Assembly (NCBI RefSeq): GCF_000002075.1
Contig: NW_004797600.1
Coordinates: forward strand, 640,922 to 704,921
DNA from: Aplysia californica
Lineage: Eukaryota > Mollusca > Gastropoda > Aplysiida > Aplysiidae
DNA: 64,000 nt
Direction of reading: 5' to 3'
Of the stretch, positions 43,166 to 63,485 are shown in pieces. The position numbers were made by a program, and so were the translations under genes. Positions within the stretch are counted from its first letter, which is position 1. The number at the start of each line of letters is the position of its first letter. The notes below the pieces were generated by a model. That model saw nothing but the letters and a program-made list of their open reading frames with translations, ran no database searches and was not told the DNA's origin.

Positions 43166-43238
43166 AAATGAAAAAAATGTCAGTCTAAAAGGAGGGGGGG
43201 GGGGTAATTATGCATAGATAAACTTGCATTTTATTGCA

Positions 43239-43240
<2 letters not shown>

Positions 43241-43296
<56 letters not shown>
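43241..43296. repeat. (GT)n microsatellite
   Basis: About 27 GT units ending in GCGCGCGC. Confidence 0.95.
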
Positions 43297-43301
<5 letters not shown>

Positions 43302-44097
43302 CTTGTGTTTGTCTAAAAAGAAAAAGAAAATGCTAATTTCAATTATGAAAAAAACGTAAATTGAATACTGTATTATTTTACAATGACGGGGGGGGGGGGG
43401 GGGAACAGACTTTTAAGCATGATTATATTAGATCTAGTCTATGTCTGTTTTATTAAATCAAGAAGAGGAATTCTGAATGTTGAAATATGTTTTAAAAAAT
43501 GAATAAAAATATTTTTTTAAGTGATTTAAATCACTGATTTTTATTTTAAAAATCAAGTTGATTTAAATTTTTAAAAATCAACTAATTTAAATCAACCCAA
43601 CCCTGACCGCGAGCCCGACATTGTGTCCTTGGGAAAGGCACTTTACCCGAATTTTCCTCACTTCACCCAGGTGGGAATGGGTATCCATCCATAGATCTTT
43701 TCTGTATGCTAATGTTTTAGTTTAGCGCATATAAATGGTCGCTTGCTCTGTATGCTTCTCGGGAAGTTGAGGTTGTTCCAGAATGCTCTCAGGTCTGCTG
43801 GGGTATTTTAATAGTAGGCCCCTATATATTGTGAAGCGCAGCTTGCTGTTGAGCGGGGGTTTGTTCTATACGACAAATGTTGATGTGTTATTATTGTTAC
43901 CCAGTACGCAGTTTTGTGGAGCCAGGCGGTCTTCCATCATTAAAACCATTGTGATCAGAATCGCAATGAAAATGAACGAGTTGCCAGCACAGACTGTACT
44001 TCTGTACACTAACAAATAACAGCAAGAAAGGACAGTTCCAACCGGTGTGCGCCAAACTTATGCTCTCTCCTGCGTCTTTTTTTTTATTTGAAAGAAT

Positions 44098-44542
44098 AGT
44101 GATTGGGGCACTGTTGGATCATGAGGGAAGAGTCTGCATCGGAGACAGGACAATTAGTTACCAACGTGTGTCTTGCTGACGACATCGGCTGCTTCGCTGG
44201 ACAAGAAAAAAAGAGCAAGTTGGTTGTAATAAATTACTTGTACTAGAGGTCTTTTCAGAGCACGGCATGCAGATCGGTGCAGAAAACTATAGATTGGCGC
44301 CCACTGGCATGACATTAAATCAACAAAATTGTGGAAAACCATGAACTCTTGGGTAAAGATGCTATTCTACCAAAAGATGGATCTTATCCTGAAAAACTCC
44401 ACATTGGCCCAAATGACGACTGAAACAACAAAACTGGCGATCGTCTGAAACGATAGGAATGTCATCAAGAGGGCAAATTTCAGACTGATGCGTACCCTGC
44501 CCATGTCTATATCAATGCCAGTTGTAGACATCAACCTTGGCA

Positions 44543-44543
<1 letters not shown>
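44098..44543 (+). mobile_element. LINE RT fragment
   Basis: VCLADDIGCFAGQE at about 44165 is RT motif C (ADD). NDRNVIKRANFRLMRTLPMSI at about 44450 is the later RT segment. It is degraded and ends at the (AT)n array. Confidence 0.75.

Positions 44544-44603
<60 letters not shown>
44544..44603. repeat. (AT)n microsatellite
   Basis: About 30 AT units. Confidence 0.95.
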
Positions 44604-44607
<4 letters not shown>

Positions 44608-44971
44608 TTTTGTTTTTTTTTGGTTTTTTTAAATATATATTAGGAAAAAGATTTAGACTGTAGAGCTAAGCTGATACCTTTTTTTCTTTAAATAAAATAA
44701 CCATGACACCTCTTACCAAAGGTCACGATACTAAATGAAAATATAAAAACTCGAGGAGAACACCCGGGCGCGCCGTATGATTAGTATGAAGACCTGGAAG
44801 ACAAAAGACGCTAACTGGGGCTTGTCACACCAACATTGGGAATGTGCAAAATATTCCTGCAAAAATACAGTTAAGTGCAATGACCAAGACAGAAAGGCTG
44901 ACACTAAAACTGCGGGGGGGTTAAAATAGGAGAGCAACACTCAGAAAGTGAACTGTCTTGCTTGGTTAGCG

Positions 44972-45137
<166 letters not shown>

Positions 45138-45237
45138 TGTAATGTAATCTGATGTTGTGCCAGACTGCGTGACAAGTGAAAGTGATGAACCGAACCGCTG
45201 GGGATTAGAATTGGTACCGGTACGAACGTATTAAAAG

Positions 45238-45700
45238 TGAGAAGCCAAAGCCAAGCTCAATAACTCTATCTTCATCCCCACCTTGACCCATGAGTGCTAG
45301 ACATGGACCATGACCAAAAGCCTGGACCGTAAGATGACCGCCTGCGAGATGAGATGTCTAAGGACAGCCATCGACAAAATCAGATGGGGCACGGTCAGAA
45401 ACAACCAGATCAGAAAAATGATGGGAACTCCACCTATCTTCCACTACATTCGAAGACAAACAATCAGGCGGTTTGGACATATCAGACGTATGGCGCCTCA
45501 CCAGCAAAGCCTACTACAGAAAGTATCCGGGAACAAGGCAAGAGGAAGACCAAGAAAGACCTGGATCCAGGATGTGAAGGATACCCTGAGAACATACAAT
45601 ATCCCACCCAGCCAGGCCATCAAACTTTCTAGAGACAGAAAGCTCTTTCTTCCCTCGACGCCCTAGCTAGAGATACAAGAGGACGGGTCGGATAAAATAA
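45238..45700 (+). mobile_element. LINE 3' end, different lineage from 44098
   Basis: AKAKLNNSIFIPTLTHEC, one stop, then TWTMTKSLDRKMTACEMRCL and FGHIRRMAPHQQ with GRPRKTWIQDVKDTLR: RT thumb and C-terminal region. It covers the same RT position as the fragment at 44450 with different sequence, so the two are separate elements. Confidence 0.8.
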
Positions 45701-45997
45701 AGTATAAAGTATTAAAAGTGTGGATCCGACAGAGATAGAGAAGGATAACATGTGTTGATGTGAGTAACACTTTAAACAACGACTACTTCTTCTTCTTCCA
45801 TAGTTGATTATAATTGTTTTTGCATTCATTTGATATAGTGTAAAGTCAATTTTAAAAGTCTGGCCACCATCTGGAATAATTATTGGTTGCTAACGACAGC
45901 AATAAAAGGCAAATATATATATATTATTATATAAATACTGACAGTAAAAGAAAAATATGCGGTTTGAACGTCACCGCAAAGTGTGGCTCAATTACTA

Positions 45998-46628
45998 TAG
46001 TACGGTCAAAAATTCGTGGCGCGACTTATTTTCAAATATCTCCTCAACTATCGAACATAGGTTCTCCAATTTTTGCTCAATGACTTGTATCAATTTGTCT
46101 TAACAGATCAACATTTGTGTAAACACCTGCAAGCTGTATTCTAGAAAATTCCTTAATAAAAACTAGTAAAATATTCAAGAGGGTCGTTTCTACAGATTTT
46201 TTAAATGTTTACAGCTGGGGCAATATTGCTTTTAATAGCAAGTCCGTCATATTTTTCTAATCGGGATATTATGATTTATGCTTATTGAACGTATGTTTTG
46301 AGAGCCATTAAAGTGCAAAAAGTTTTGCAAGTAAAAATTTTAAAAATTGTCTTTGATGAGCTGTGACGTAGGCCATATGTATAATCAAAATGTGAGTGAG
46401 AAGCGGGAAGTGCTATGAACAATGCCATTTTACGTGTGACAGAGATTTCAAATATTTTATATAAATATATGAAGAAAAGTTTTTTAATCTAGCTCCAATT
46501 GTTCTGGAAAAATATCATTTAGTTAAGACACGTTGATACAAACTGCTATGCAAAGTATGGATGACATCGATTCACCCGTTAAAGAGATATTTGAGGATAA
46601 GTTGCACCACGAATTTTTGACAGCACTG
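45998..46628. mobile_element. Tc1/mariner-type MITE, copy 1 (631 bp, intact)
   Basis: TA-flanked (45996-45997, 46629-46630). Ends TAGTACGGTCAAAAATTCGT and ACGAATTTTTGACAGCACTG. The TIR continues inward to about 50 bases. Copy 2 is at 3612-5028. Non-coding. Confidence 0.85.
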
Positions 46629-46630
46629 TA

Positions 46631-47827
46631 ATAATATATTACGTACTAGATCTAGTACTACTAGTACTAGCTTATAAGCCGATCGCTGGGCTGTCACAGA
46701 GGAGGCCTTGTCAGGCGGGCAAAATAAATGGGGATGTTTCTGTGCCTTTGCCGTAACGGGCCTTTGAGGGTAACTTCAGTTACCGTATCACCGTGACAAA
46801 TAAGGCTCAAAGAGTATTGAGGGGGGAAATGCATTTTTTTTTGTGTGCTATCTTTGTGATTTCTACCAACAAGTACTGATTGTAAATCAATTTAAAGCTC
46901 TGAATTTTAAAAATTCAGCGAATATGCCACCTCGAAAAATAGCCCATGGTGTCTCTAAAATATTATGCAAATGAGTTCAACTCACGCGAGACTTGGCAAA
47001 CCGTAATTAAGTTTCACACCAATTCCGAATCTGTAAAATTTTGTAAGTGTGTAGTTTCCTGAGACCACCGCGGGCTTTCCAATCAAGTTGTCGCTTTGGC
47101 TAGCCCAGGCCACAGAACACCAGTACTAGATTAGTATTGGTGTTCTGTGGGCTAGGCTAGCTTTGACCACAGCCTTGGCCGCACTTGGCGTATACAGAAA
47201 GTAAGAGCAAAAAAATAAAACAAAACAACCCCCACCCCACCGCCAAAAATATAGTAAAATGGCTATTAATGGTGGGAAACAATAGCACCGAAAAATCAGT
47301 TGCAAGAAGAAAAGGAACCAAAATTTAAAAAATAAGGCGATTTAACCGCAAAAAAGGAATCTGAAACATGTAAGAAATAAGTAGATTTTCAAGTCTAGAT
47401 CTAGTTATAAAATTAATAGTTCGTTAGTTGCAGTACCCTACAAGGCTAAAGCTGCGACACAACTACCATTATAAACACCGAACAAAACCAACTTATAGGC
47501 GCCTATAGTTTGAAGCGACCTTGTCACATTTGTAAGGAAGTACAGTCGCTGCAAACAGTTCCAGAGAAAATAACTAAAAAGAATAAAGTAGGCTAGCTCA
47601 AACTTCATTGTTAGGTCAAGAAGAAAGTGAAGGACTTTGTCCTTAAAAGGGTGAACTTCCAATTTCGTCCGCCTGCTGCAAACGGGGCAGTGAATATTCT
47701 CATTTGGGACACTATTTTAGCGCGCTTTTTCGGAATTCACACACACTTCAGAGCTCTCTTCTCGTACTGGCGTCATATGTTTAGGACGCACAATTTTGAA
47801 TAACTTATTCTTCCAACAAAAATCACC
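46631..47827. other. Spacer and possible promoter of the hnRNP gene
   Basis: Holds a 63-base hairpin at 47098-47160. The last 130 bases before 47828 would be 5' UTR and promoter if the first exon proposed there is right. No TATA box seen. Confidence 0.35.
47098..47160. repeat. 63-base hairpin inverted repeat
   Basis: GGCTAGCCCA...ACAGAACACCA and its complement TGGTGTTCTGT...GGCTAGC flank a loop of about 10 bases, with one or two bulges in a stem of about 27 pairs. Confidence 0.85.
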
Positions 47828-47836
47828 ATGCCAGGA
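47828..47836 (+). CDS. Proposed first coding exon of the hnRNP A/B gene
   Basis: ATGCCAGGA followed by the donor GTGAGT, preceded by AAAATCACC. It gives Met-Pro-Gly and is in phase 0, as the acceptor at 55066 needs. A tiny first coding exon and a long first intron are common in hnRNP A genes. There is no direct proof; if wrong, translation may start at 55082. Confidence 0.4.
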
Positions 47837-48579
47837 GTGAGTATCAAGATTGATTAGCTTGGGGTTATGTAATCTGAGACTTATTGTAGTTTGCAAGTTT
47901 TTGTACGTACTAGTTTGGTCTTTTCATTTACATCTGTGGAATTAATGCATGTGAAACCACAGAACGCGTGGTTTTCTTGAGGTCAGCGCCATTTTGCAGC
48001 GTATCGGGGAGGTCACTCGAAGAGCACAATGACCTTCTACGGTTCTAACGTGCGTTAAAAAATCAAGTTGAAAGAGCATGACGCCTCCCCAACACCGCAA
48101 TTTTGTAGATATGAAGAGCTGAGACTTTCCACGCTGTAATTTTTAGATTCCGTGTATCTTATCGAACGACTCACTGGTTCTCTTTGTTCAGCTTCCGACA
48201 CCCAACAAATTCATTATCCACCTCGCTACCGCTAGTGCTCTACTTTATTTTATTAGAATCCAGTGAAGTAGTAGGCCTACTTCGTTTTTTAGGTCCATGC
48301 CCAATTCAATCAATGAAAATTTGTTTTAAGCGTAGATCTAGTTATCTATAGTACAGCTGTAGTACTGGGTTTTAAGATTTTTGTTTTGATGTGAAACTGG
48401 TCTGATGGCATGGCCCATGATGAATGGAGGGGGGGGGGGGGGGGGGGCATTCTCTTTGGTGATCCATTCATTCATTTCATTATGCTGATAATCATGAGAA
48501 ACTGATGATAATGCTGTCTTTGATTTTCTAGATTTAGAATTTAGACCCTATTTAAATTAGTTTCGAGTCAATAGATATC

Positions 48580-48745
48580 TAGATCTAAAATCTAGATCAA
48601 GAAGCTAGATTCTAGATCCAGATCTAGCAGAAAGCCCCAGGCTCACCCGATCTGAGAATAGCATAGATCTAGATCTAGATCTAGCCCAGAACTAGAATCT
48701 AGATCTAGATCTAATTTTCTACAAATCTAGATTTAGATATCTAAT
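48580..48745. repeat. AGATCT/TCTAGA hexamer-rich repeat
   Basis: Repeated AGATCTAGATCTAG blocks, imperfect, in and around 48600-48735. Single blocks recur at 1295, 47395, 49605 and 49766. Confidence 0.85.
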
Positions 48746-48834
48746 TCTATGGGACTAGTGTATCGCATTGTAGTGTTCTTTCATTTTCAACCAAAATTAC
48801 AGCACAATGAGCAATTTAGAGGACGATTTTGCTG

Positions 48835-49846
48835 AAGACCACGGCGCTTTTTCGGTAGTTCCCACCCCGCAATTTTATTCACGGGTTTGGGCCACAAGAG
48901 TAAGGGGGTTTTACCATAGGAAGTGGCTATTCTCATCCGGGGTGAGAATAGAAAAACGATCTCTACCTCTCACCCCGGGTGAGAATTGCCAGCGTAGGCT
49001 ATTCTCACTCGGTGCGAAACAAGACCTGCTTTTCCTCATTTTGGAATACTGTCTTATCGGTGTGGATGATCCAATTGATCGATAAAAGCCAAGAAAAAAT
49101 TACGTTATAGCACAAAAGTAAGCTAATTTGATCGTCTTCAAAGATGCTATGGCTATTTCACTGTTCGAATCGAGCCGAACTACGCGGGTCGCCATTTTGT
49201 TTTGCCCGGAAGTTCTCGCAGGATCTACTCCTCCCCTATCTCTCTCTCTCTGTCTCTTTCTGAATACTGTCTATAGGTGTGGACGATCAAATTGACCAAA
49301 ACAAAGTTAAAAAATGATGTTAAAATACAAAAGTAAATTAATTTGGTTGTCTACAAAGATGCTACAGCTATTTAACTTTTCGAATCGAGCCGAACTACGC
49401 GGGTCGCCATTTTGTTTTGACCGGAAGTTCTCGCGCTACTCCTATCTCTCTGTCTTTCTCTCACTCCACTGCCCACAGACAAAATTGTACGCTTTTAGTA
49501 GGCTAGGCTACAGTTGTAATGGAACGTTTGTTCACGGCACAGAATTCTACAATGTTTCTGTTATCGCAGTGTAGAATTCTGTTGTTTAGGGTGAACGCAA
49601 AATTTGTTGGCCTAGATCTAGGCTATAACGGTGAACGCGCACCGGGTGAGAATAGCCAAAAGACTCGCCTGCACTATTCTCATCCCGGGTGAGAATAGAG
49701 GTGGCCTTTACCATAATTTAATGTTTTGCAGTTGTTAGGTTTGATATCTTAGCTCACCGCGTATAGATCTAGATCTAGATGTAGGTCAGGCTCAAATCAA
49801 ATAAGGGGGGTGGGAACTACCGAAAAAGCACCAAGACCACCTTCTG
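48835..49846. mobile_element. 1.0-kb TIR element with internal palindromes
   Basis: The left end GCTTTTTCGGTAGTTCCCAC and the right end GTGGGAACTACCGAAAAAGC are perfect inverted repeats over 20 bases, extending further with mismatches. Inside are two 25-base palindromes (48927-48951, 49674-49698: CTATTCTCATC...GAGAATAG) and a tandem pair of units of about 200-220 bases (49042-49260, 49261-49460) sharing CGGGTCGCCATTTTGTTTTG. Confidence 0.75.
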
Positions 49847-50029
49847 AGAATAGCTCCCACCCCTGTGTGTAGGTAGATTCTAGTACAAACCAAAAATTCA
49901 AACCTTTTGTAAATTGCAAATACCGTTTTATTTAGATACTGCTTTTCACATAAGGAACAATGCAAAAAACCAGATCAAATTATCTTCATAAATAAAAAAG
50001 TTACAAACGTTAAAAGATTCGAAGTGACT

Positions 50030-50428
50030 ATTCGGACTCGAGTCCGAATATGAAAAATGTTATTGGGACTCTGATTCTTGTCCAGCATGGCATCACTTCC
50101 GGCTTCCTGTCCTGCCTCACTCGTGACTCGCCTCTGGCTGGGTAGAGAGGCGAAATGGTGCCAGGTGGTCTGCTAATCTTCAATTTGACCTTTTTCTACA
50201 ACAAAGTGGGAAACCTGGGGGGGGGCGTATCAATGAGGGGGGGGGGATCGGATCGGCAGATAAGGTGTGGGGGAAACTAAAAAATGGCGGAAAATTGGAA
50301 GCACCGAACGTTAGTTCTATAGAACGAAGACACTTCCTTTTTTCCGGACTCGAGTCCGAATAACATTTTTTCATATTCGGACTCGATTCTGAATATGAAT
50401 TTTAAAAATTCGGACTCGAGTCCAAATA
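50030..50428. mobile_element. Foldback element built of ATTCGGACTCGAGTCCGAAT palindromes
   Basis: The perfect 20-base palindrome lies at 50030-50049. Variants are at about 50344-50361 and 50410-50425. The left sequence CGAGTCCGAATATGAAAAAT is repeated inverted at about 50360-50386. The interior is G-rich around 50218-50247. Confidence 0.72.
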
Positions 50429-50734
50429 AAGACGACCTTAAAGATTTTCTGACTTAGAATTTTCCAGGACATGTTTAGAAAGTCCAAATTCTGCCAGCTT
50501 TGAACATGAATATCATAAGAAAAATTATCTGAAACTCAAAATGTTTATATTTCTCTCAAGCTTAGGATAATGGTATTTTAAAAAACTCAAAGAAATTCTT
50601 ATATAATTGTAAAAAAAAAAAATATTTAAAAAAAGAAAGAAATTTAGACCTGATGTAAAAGTGAAAAATCGAGGCATTTCACACAAAAAATGTAACACAT
50701 TGACTGCGAGCCCATTTTGTGAGTTTCACAGTAT

Positions 50735-51127
50735 ATGAATGAGGCGTCACACAGACAATTATTTTCTTTTTTTTTTTTTTCTTTTTTTTTTCTTTTTTGC
50801 TTCACACCGTTAATGTCTATTAAAAAATCTATTTCTGTAGTGGTTTTACAAAAAAAACAGTGATTAAAGGCACAAAAACAAAATGTTCAGTTTTCAGGGA
50901 CTCTCAAGCTATGGAAATGTCCACACTTTGGCGGCCGTTTTCTCGTAAATTTTACCTCTGAAACCAGGCAACCCTCTCCTGTTTCAACTGCAAATATCTC
51001 GACTTCTGCTCAACATAGATTATATTTTTTTCCACCATAAGCAAGGCAAAGGAAAAGGCTTTAAGATGACCAATTACTCAATATGACCAAAAATTGACGA
51101 GAGCCTGATTCCGCCATGCTGCCTCAC
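50735..51127 (+). mobile_element. Foldback element, family F, copy 3 (left end eroded)
   Basis: From about 50800 it aligns with 42840-43165, ending TTGACGAGAGCC...GCTGCCTCAC. The left terminus is not well preserved. Confidence 0.7.
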
Positions 51128-51995
51128 ATATGTCCTTATTTTAACTCTTCTCCTGCGTCTGTGCCCAGATGCATATATCTTATCAGCAACCGATTACGTC
51201 GGACGTGCCGGGCAGGCCGCCGGGGTCACTCAGTGTGTGCTGTTGGTGTACACAGCGTGCGTGCCGGGAAACATGTTTTCGCCATGAATACCGCGGGAGT
51301 GTGTTAATTGATTATGAAAATAACGCTCTATCTTTCACTTTCATAGCTTTCTATTTATAAAGTGTTACAAACACATGAATAACTCCCTCTCACAAGCTTA
51401 TAAGACATTACGAGTAGTTACGCCAATTTGAATAACCTTTCTGGACGCTCTTGTTGTTATGAATGACCTGAGGTTCGAAAGGAGATAATTTAGGTCAATT
51501 TCTGAATGTTTTACACTCAAATTGTTCTTTGTACCTGCACAATGGTATTCAAAACTATCAAACAAGCTTATTTTTTATCAGGTAGTATCATTTCATACAA
51601 AATCAAGCTCACTTGAAATATTTTGTATTGAAAAATGGAAGTCTTGTTTCCTGACTCCTTTTGAGCTCTAATTTCATTGGACAAACATCTAGAGCTACCA
51701 ACTTGGCATGTTTTGAATGAGATGTGTGCCTCGATTACGAACCAACGTGGGCGGTTCTAGAAGAAGGCCACAAACGCACACAAACTTGAGCAGACTGACG
51801 CGCGCACACTTGACCTGCGTGAATGGGGATCCGACTCGGGACCGGAATGACACGTAAGAGGATGCGCGTGCGCTGAGCCAGGGGCTACACTGATTTGGGA
51901 CCAGAACGTAGGCGAGGTGCCGAAATAGGCTTACGGGCGACATAAACCCGGCTCCCGCATGAGGAGGGTTAAAGACAAGAATAGGTGGTGTCACT
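51128..51995. other. hnRNP intron 1 or spacer, no feature seen
   Basis: No repeat family or exon was recognised. Confidence 0.4.
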
Positions 51996-51997
51996 GG

Positions 51998-52055
51998 CCT
52001 AGAGGTTAGGTTACCGGACTCGTAATCGTGAAATTGCGGCTTTGTAGCTTTGGTT
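51998..52055 (+). mobile_element. tRNA-type SINE head fragment (type T)
   Basis: GGCCTAGAGGTTAGG...GGACTCGTAATCGTGAAATT as in 41715-41760. The rest of the SINE is missing. Confidence 0.65.
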
Positions 52056-52152
52056 GATGACTCATCTTCTTCCTGGTGGCTTCAATCTTGTGTTGCAGTT
52101 GCCCCTCAGTCACAATCTGATCTGCAAATAACTCCAAGAACCAGGATAGAAC
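52056..52152 (-). pseudogene. Exon-like fragment of unknown gene, minus strand
   Basis: On the minus strand an acceptor CTCTTCCACAG is followed by an open frame VLSWFLELFADQIVTEGQLQ then HKIEATRKKMSHQPK. It runs into the SINE head, so no donor remains. It reads like real protein but I do not recognise it. It may be a relic exon cut by the SINE, or chance. Confidence 0.25.
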
Positions 52153-52155
52153 CTG

Positions 52156-54073
52156 TGGAAGAGACCATATATTCAATTCTTTAGAGATTGCTGTGATATT
52201 AATAAGTAGGCTACCGGTACTTCATACAAAATTGGACAAAAGCTCCCGCATTCTGAATCTATTTATTTTTCAACAAGTACAAGTTACAACAAGATCATAT
52301 TATGAAAAGCGCGCTCATATGACTTTAGCAGTTGCGAGCGCCGTAAAACCCTATACTATACTATACTATATTATGAAAAAAATGTTATAATTTATCAAAA
52401 CTGGGCAGCTATCTCAGCGAGGAATTCCAAAGGGTAATAAATTATAGCAATGTCAATCGGGCTTTCCCGCGCGGCGAAAATTTGGTCCCCGTTTGCGGGC
52501 GGTTTTTGCGGACCCGGCCGAAGCGTAGGTGACTAACTTTGTCTACCTCGGTGTGCTCTATTTCCAAACCAATCTGAATGAAACTCGGCAACCAATCAGA
52601 AAATATGGCAAACTAATGATATGTGGACGTTGAATTTCGTACACATAAATTAACCTATACTTTTGGTGTCGGGAACACTTTCGTATCGTGTACACCGAAA
52701 ACTATGAGTTTGAATTTCCCGCGCCGAAATGGTAATAGATCTATCTGTCCTCTATAGTGTGCTCAAATTTGAATGTTCTGTGTCAAGTAGTTGTTTAGAC
52801 CCGATCATAAATGCACGACTACCCCCCTATCCAAAGCGGCTTCGCAAGGAGACCGGCCATTTTCCCCTCACTCTCGCTGCAAATGTATGTGACCTACAAA
52901 TCCCCGCATTACTATTCCGGGCCCGTTCATTGGTCACTTGAAATAAGGCAATGGCGGGCGCGCGCATCCCGTTGTTTTTCTCTCTATTCCCCTGTAACAT
53001 CGCAATGGGAGTATTCCGAGGCGAGGTTATCTCATCTCGGGGTGTTCGTGTCTCAACGGGGGAAAAGAATTTTTAATTGTACGGCATGCTAGATTGAATT
53101 AACTTATCTTTTACGGTTGGCATGGTCTAAAGTCATCATAAAAAGCTTTGCAATTATTTAGTCACGCTGTCGACATATATTCTTAAAGATCCCATGTTAT
53201 GATATGATGCTATAAATAAAATGGACTCATCCTGACACCCCTTTTTCGCAAAATCGTTATATGTACACCAAAATTTTAATTATAAAAAAATAACTACGAA
53301 ATGGCTAGTAAATCTGACTGCAGAAATGATACACCCAAAAACACATTGGGTAACCAAGTTTCTGTCTAACACTCCGATTAGTTACCGAGATATCGTCCAT
53401 TTTCTTACAGAATCTGCTACTGCGTGGTCCGCTTTTTAGGAGTATTTTACTATATGTGGGTCATCCATATTTTGCCGACCTTTACAACCCCATAACTTTT
53501 TTATTTATGAACCGATTCTTAAAATTCAAGAAGCATAATTCTTAGAATTGAAAATTCTTTCTTAGGTACCAAATAAAAAAGGGCTAAAGTGAAACTTTAA
53601 ATTTTCATTGGCATTACTATAAATTATTAGGTGCATACAGCAAAATTTGGCCAGAACTCCCGCGGCCCAGGCATTTTTGTTTTTAGCACACAAGTTCACA
53701 TAAGAATTGGGCAGAAGCTCCCGCGGCCCGAAGGCATTTCACAGGATAAGATGAATGATACAGCTAACGCAGTTCCTTCCAACCCGCTAAAAAAATTTAA
53801 TGAAGTGTTTCCTGGGGTTGTATTCAAGTTTGCAAAACAAAAAAATCCTTACTGCGGACACCACCAAGTCTATTCCATTATATAAAAAAATTCAACAAAT
53901 TTGTTTTATTACATCTTCTCTTCATTCTGTGAACATTTCATGAAGAACGACGGAGTTATTTAAAAAAGTATAGAGGAAATCGCATTTTGAGAAAACGGCC
54001 AATGAAGAAAAATTAAATATTCACTTTATGAGGAAATGGTGGTGACAAACATGCCCGGTATGTTGAGAAATAA
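52156..54073. other. hnRNP intron 1 or spacer with a small dispersed motif
   Basis: AAATTGG(A/G)CA(A/G)AAGCTCCCGC-like sequence occurs at about 52228, 53644 and 53706. A SINE tail (CATATGACTTTAGCAG...GAGCGCCGTAAAAC) lies at 52312-52350. No gene was identified. Confidence 0.4.
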
Positions 54074-54349
54074 GGCTTTTATGGGTTCTTATGCGATGAA
54101 ATAGTTGTAGGAACGGCTGAGGGAGTGAAAATATATGCCTACAAATCAAATTCCAAAATTTTGAGCCGAGTCAGGACTTTGGAGTGTAGCGTGCCCGCCA
54201 CCCTTAAAAAATTAAAATATGCCTTAAAAGTGGACCGCGTAACAGCAGATTCTGTAAGACACATACAGACATACACACTTTTGTTTAATGAAGCTGTGGC
54301 GTCCCTGGGCTTAGACAAAGACATATGTGTAGTGCCTACACTTGAGTGA
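54074..54349 (+). other. Unassigned open frame, 91 codons to TGA
   Basis: From a stop at 54071 the frame reads GFYGFLCDEIVVGTAEGVKI and later VPATLKKLKYALKVDRVTAD and ends DICVVPTLE. The composition is protein-like rather than repeat-like. No splice site is clear at its start and no family is recognised. It could be a terminal exon or a mobile-element remnant. Confidence 0.3.
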
Positions 54350-55081
54350 AGTATTTTTGGGCTAGTTATCAAAAAATATGTGTTGTGCAGGTCTACACCT
54401 GCGTTATCTGCGTGGTCAGACAATCAAGTTTATCAAGTTTGTAATACTTTTGAATCTATAGTTTGTTCACTTTCATTAGGGCACATAAAAAATTCTAGCT
54501 CATTTATTAATTTACCTATGTGCACAACAATTTAGGTGCTTGTCACCAAACATTTTCCTTTTCATTCGGATACTCAGAAAATAACACGTCTGAAAGTCAG
54601 TCCCCTGGAGGCTGGCCAGTGTGCTGAACAATGAAAGATAATCATACTGAAACTAAAATGCTGGAGCAGTCTAAAGGGAATTTGAGAAGGAAATTACCAT
54701 GGAACAGTTTGTAAAAAGAATTTGAAACTGTTGTGAGGGGAGATTTTGTTGGGTTTTTCAAATCCATGTGGGTGTTTGAGAACACATGCTAATGGTATTT
54801 TATAAATAGACGGTTCAGTTTGTGAAATAGCTTACTGTATGAGCTTTTGGTGGTTTTGAGTTCTAAGTGCCCGTTTTGTCTTGCCCTGCTGAACTGTTCT
54901 AATGATAACTTTGATGATTTAATATTCCCTGCTTAAGACGTGGAAATTGAGCTCTTGTGTTGTTTCTGGTTGGGGCTTTGATTTGTGCATCAGTAAGTAA
55001 TTGGATGTTTATATTATCTTGAAGATTGTATTTCTAAAATGTGTTTTTTGTTTTCCCAATCATCAGTTCCAACAGAGAGTG

Positions 55082-63268
<8,187 letters not shown>

Positions 63269-63485
63269 TGAGCAGTGCTCGTCTTTATTTTTCTCAGGTT
63301 TGTTTATGAATGTCATGCTTTGTTTTGTTGGGGGGGGGGGGCAATTACTGGGGGGTTCCGGTGCGACATTTCATATCAGAAGTGTGGTGTAAAGTTGTTG
63401 AAACTTTTATTTTTCCTGATTCCAAGTACCCATCAAAGGTTGACATTTCTCTTTTGGAAGTTTTACAATTTACAAACTTTCTTGT

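Larger units (their letters stand above)
42499..43605. mobile_element. hAT-like non-autonomous element, 1107 bp
   Basis: The ends CACGGTTGG and CCAACCCTG, followed inward by AT-rich GATTTAAATC blocks, form the TIR. The 8-base flanks GCCGCGAG (42491-42498) and ACCGCGAG (43606-43613) differ at one base, the length expected of a hAT duplication. Inside are a family F foldback copy, a G run and a (GT)n array. Confidence 0.7.
42454..43690 (+). mobile_element. tRNA-headed SINE (type T), second copy, split by a hAT-like element
   Basis: Head GGCTCCCGGACTCGTAAACG to GAGCCGCGAG at 42498. The rest resumes at 43606 with CCCGACATTGTGTCCTTGGG and runs to about 43690. Confidence 0.72.
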
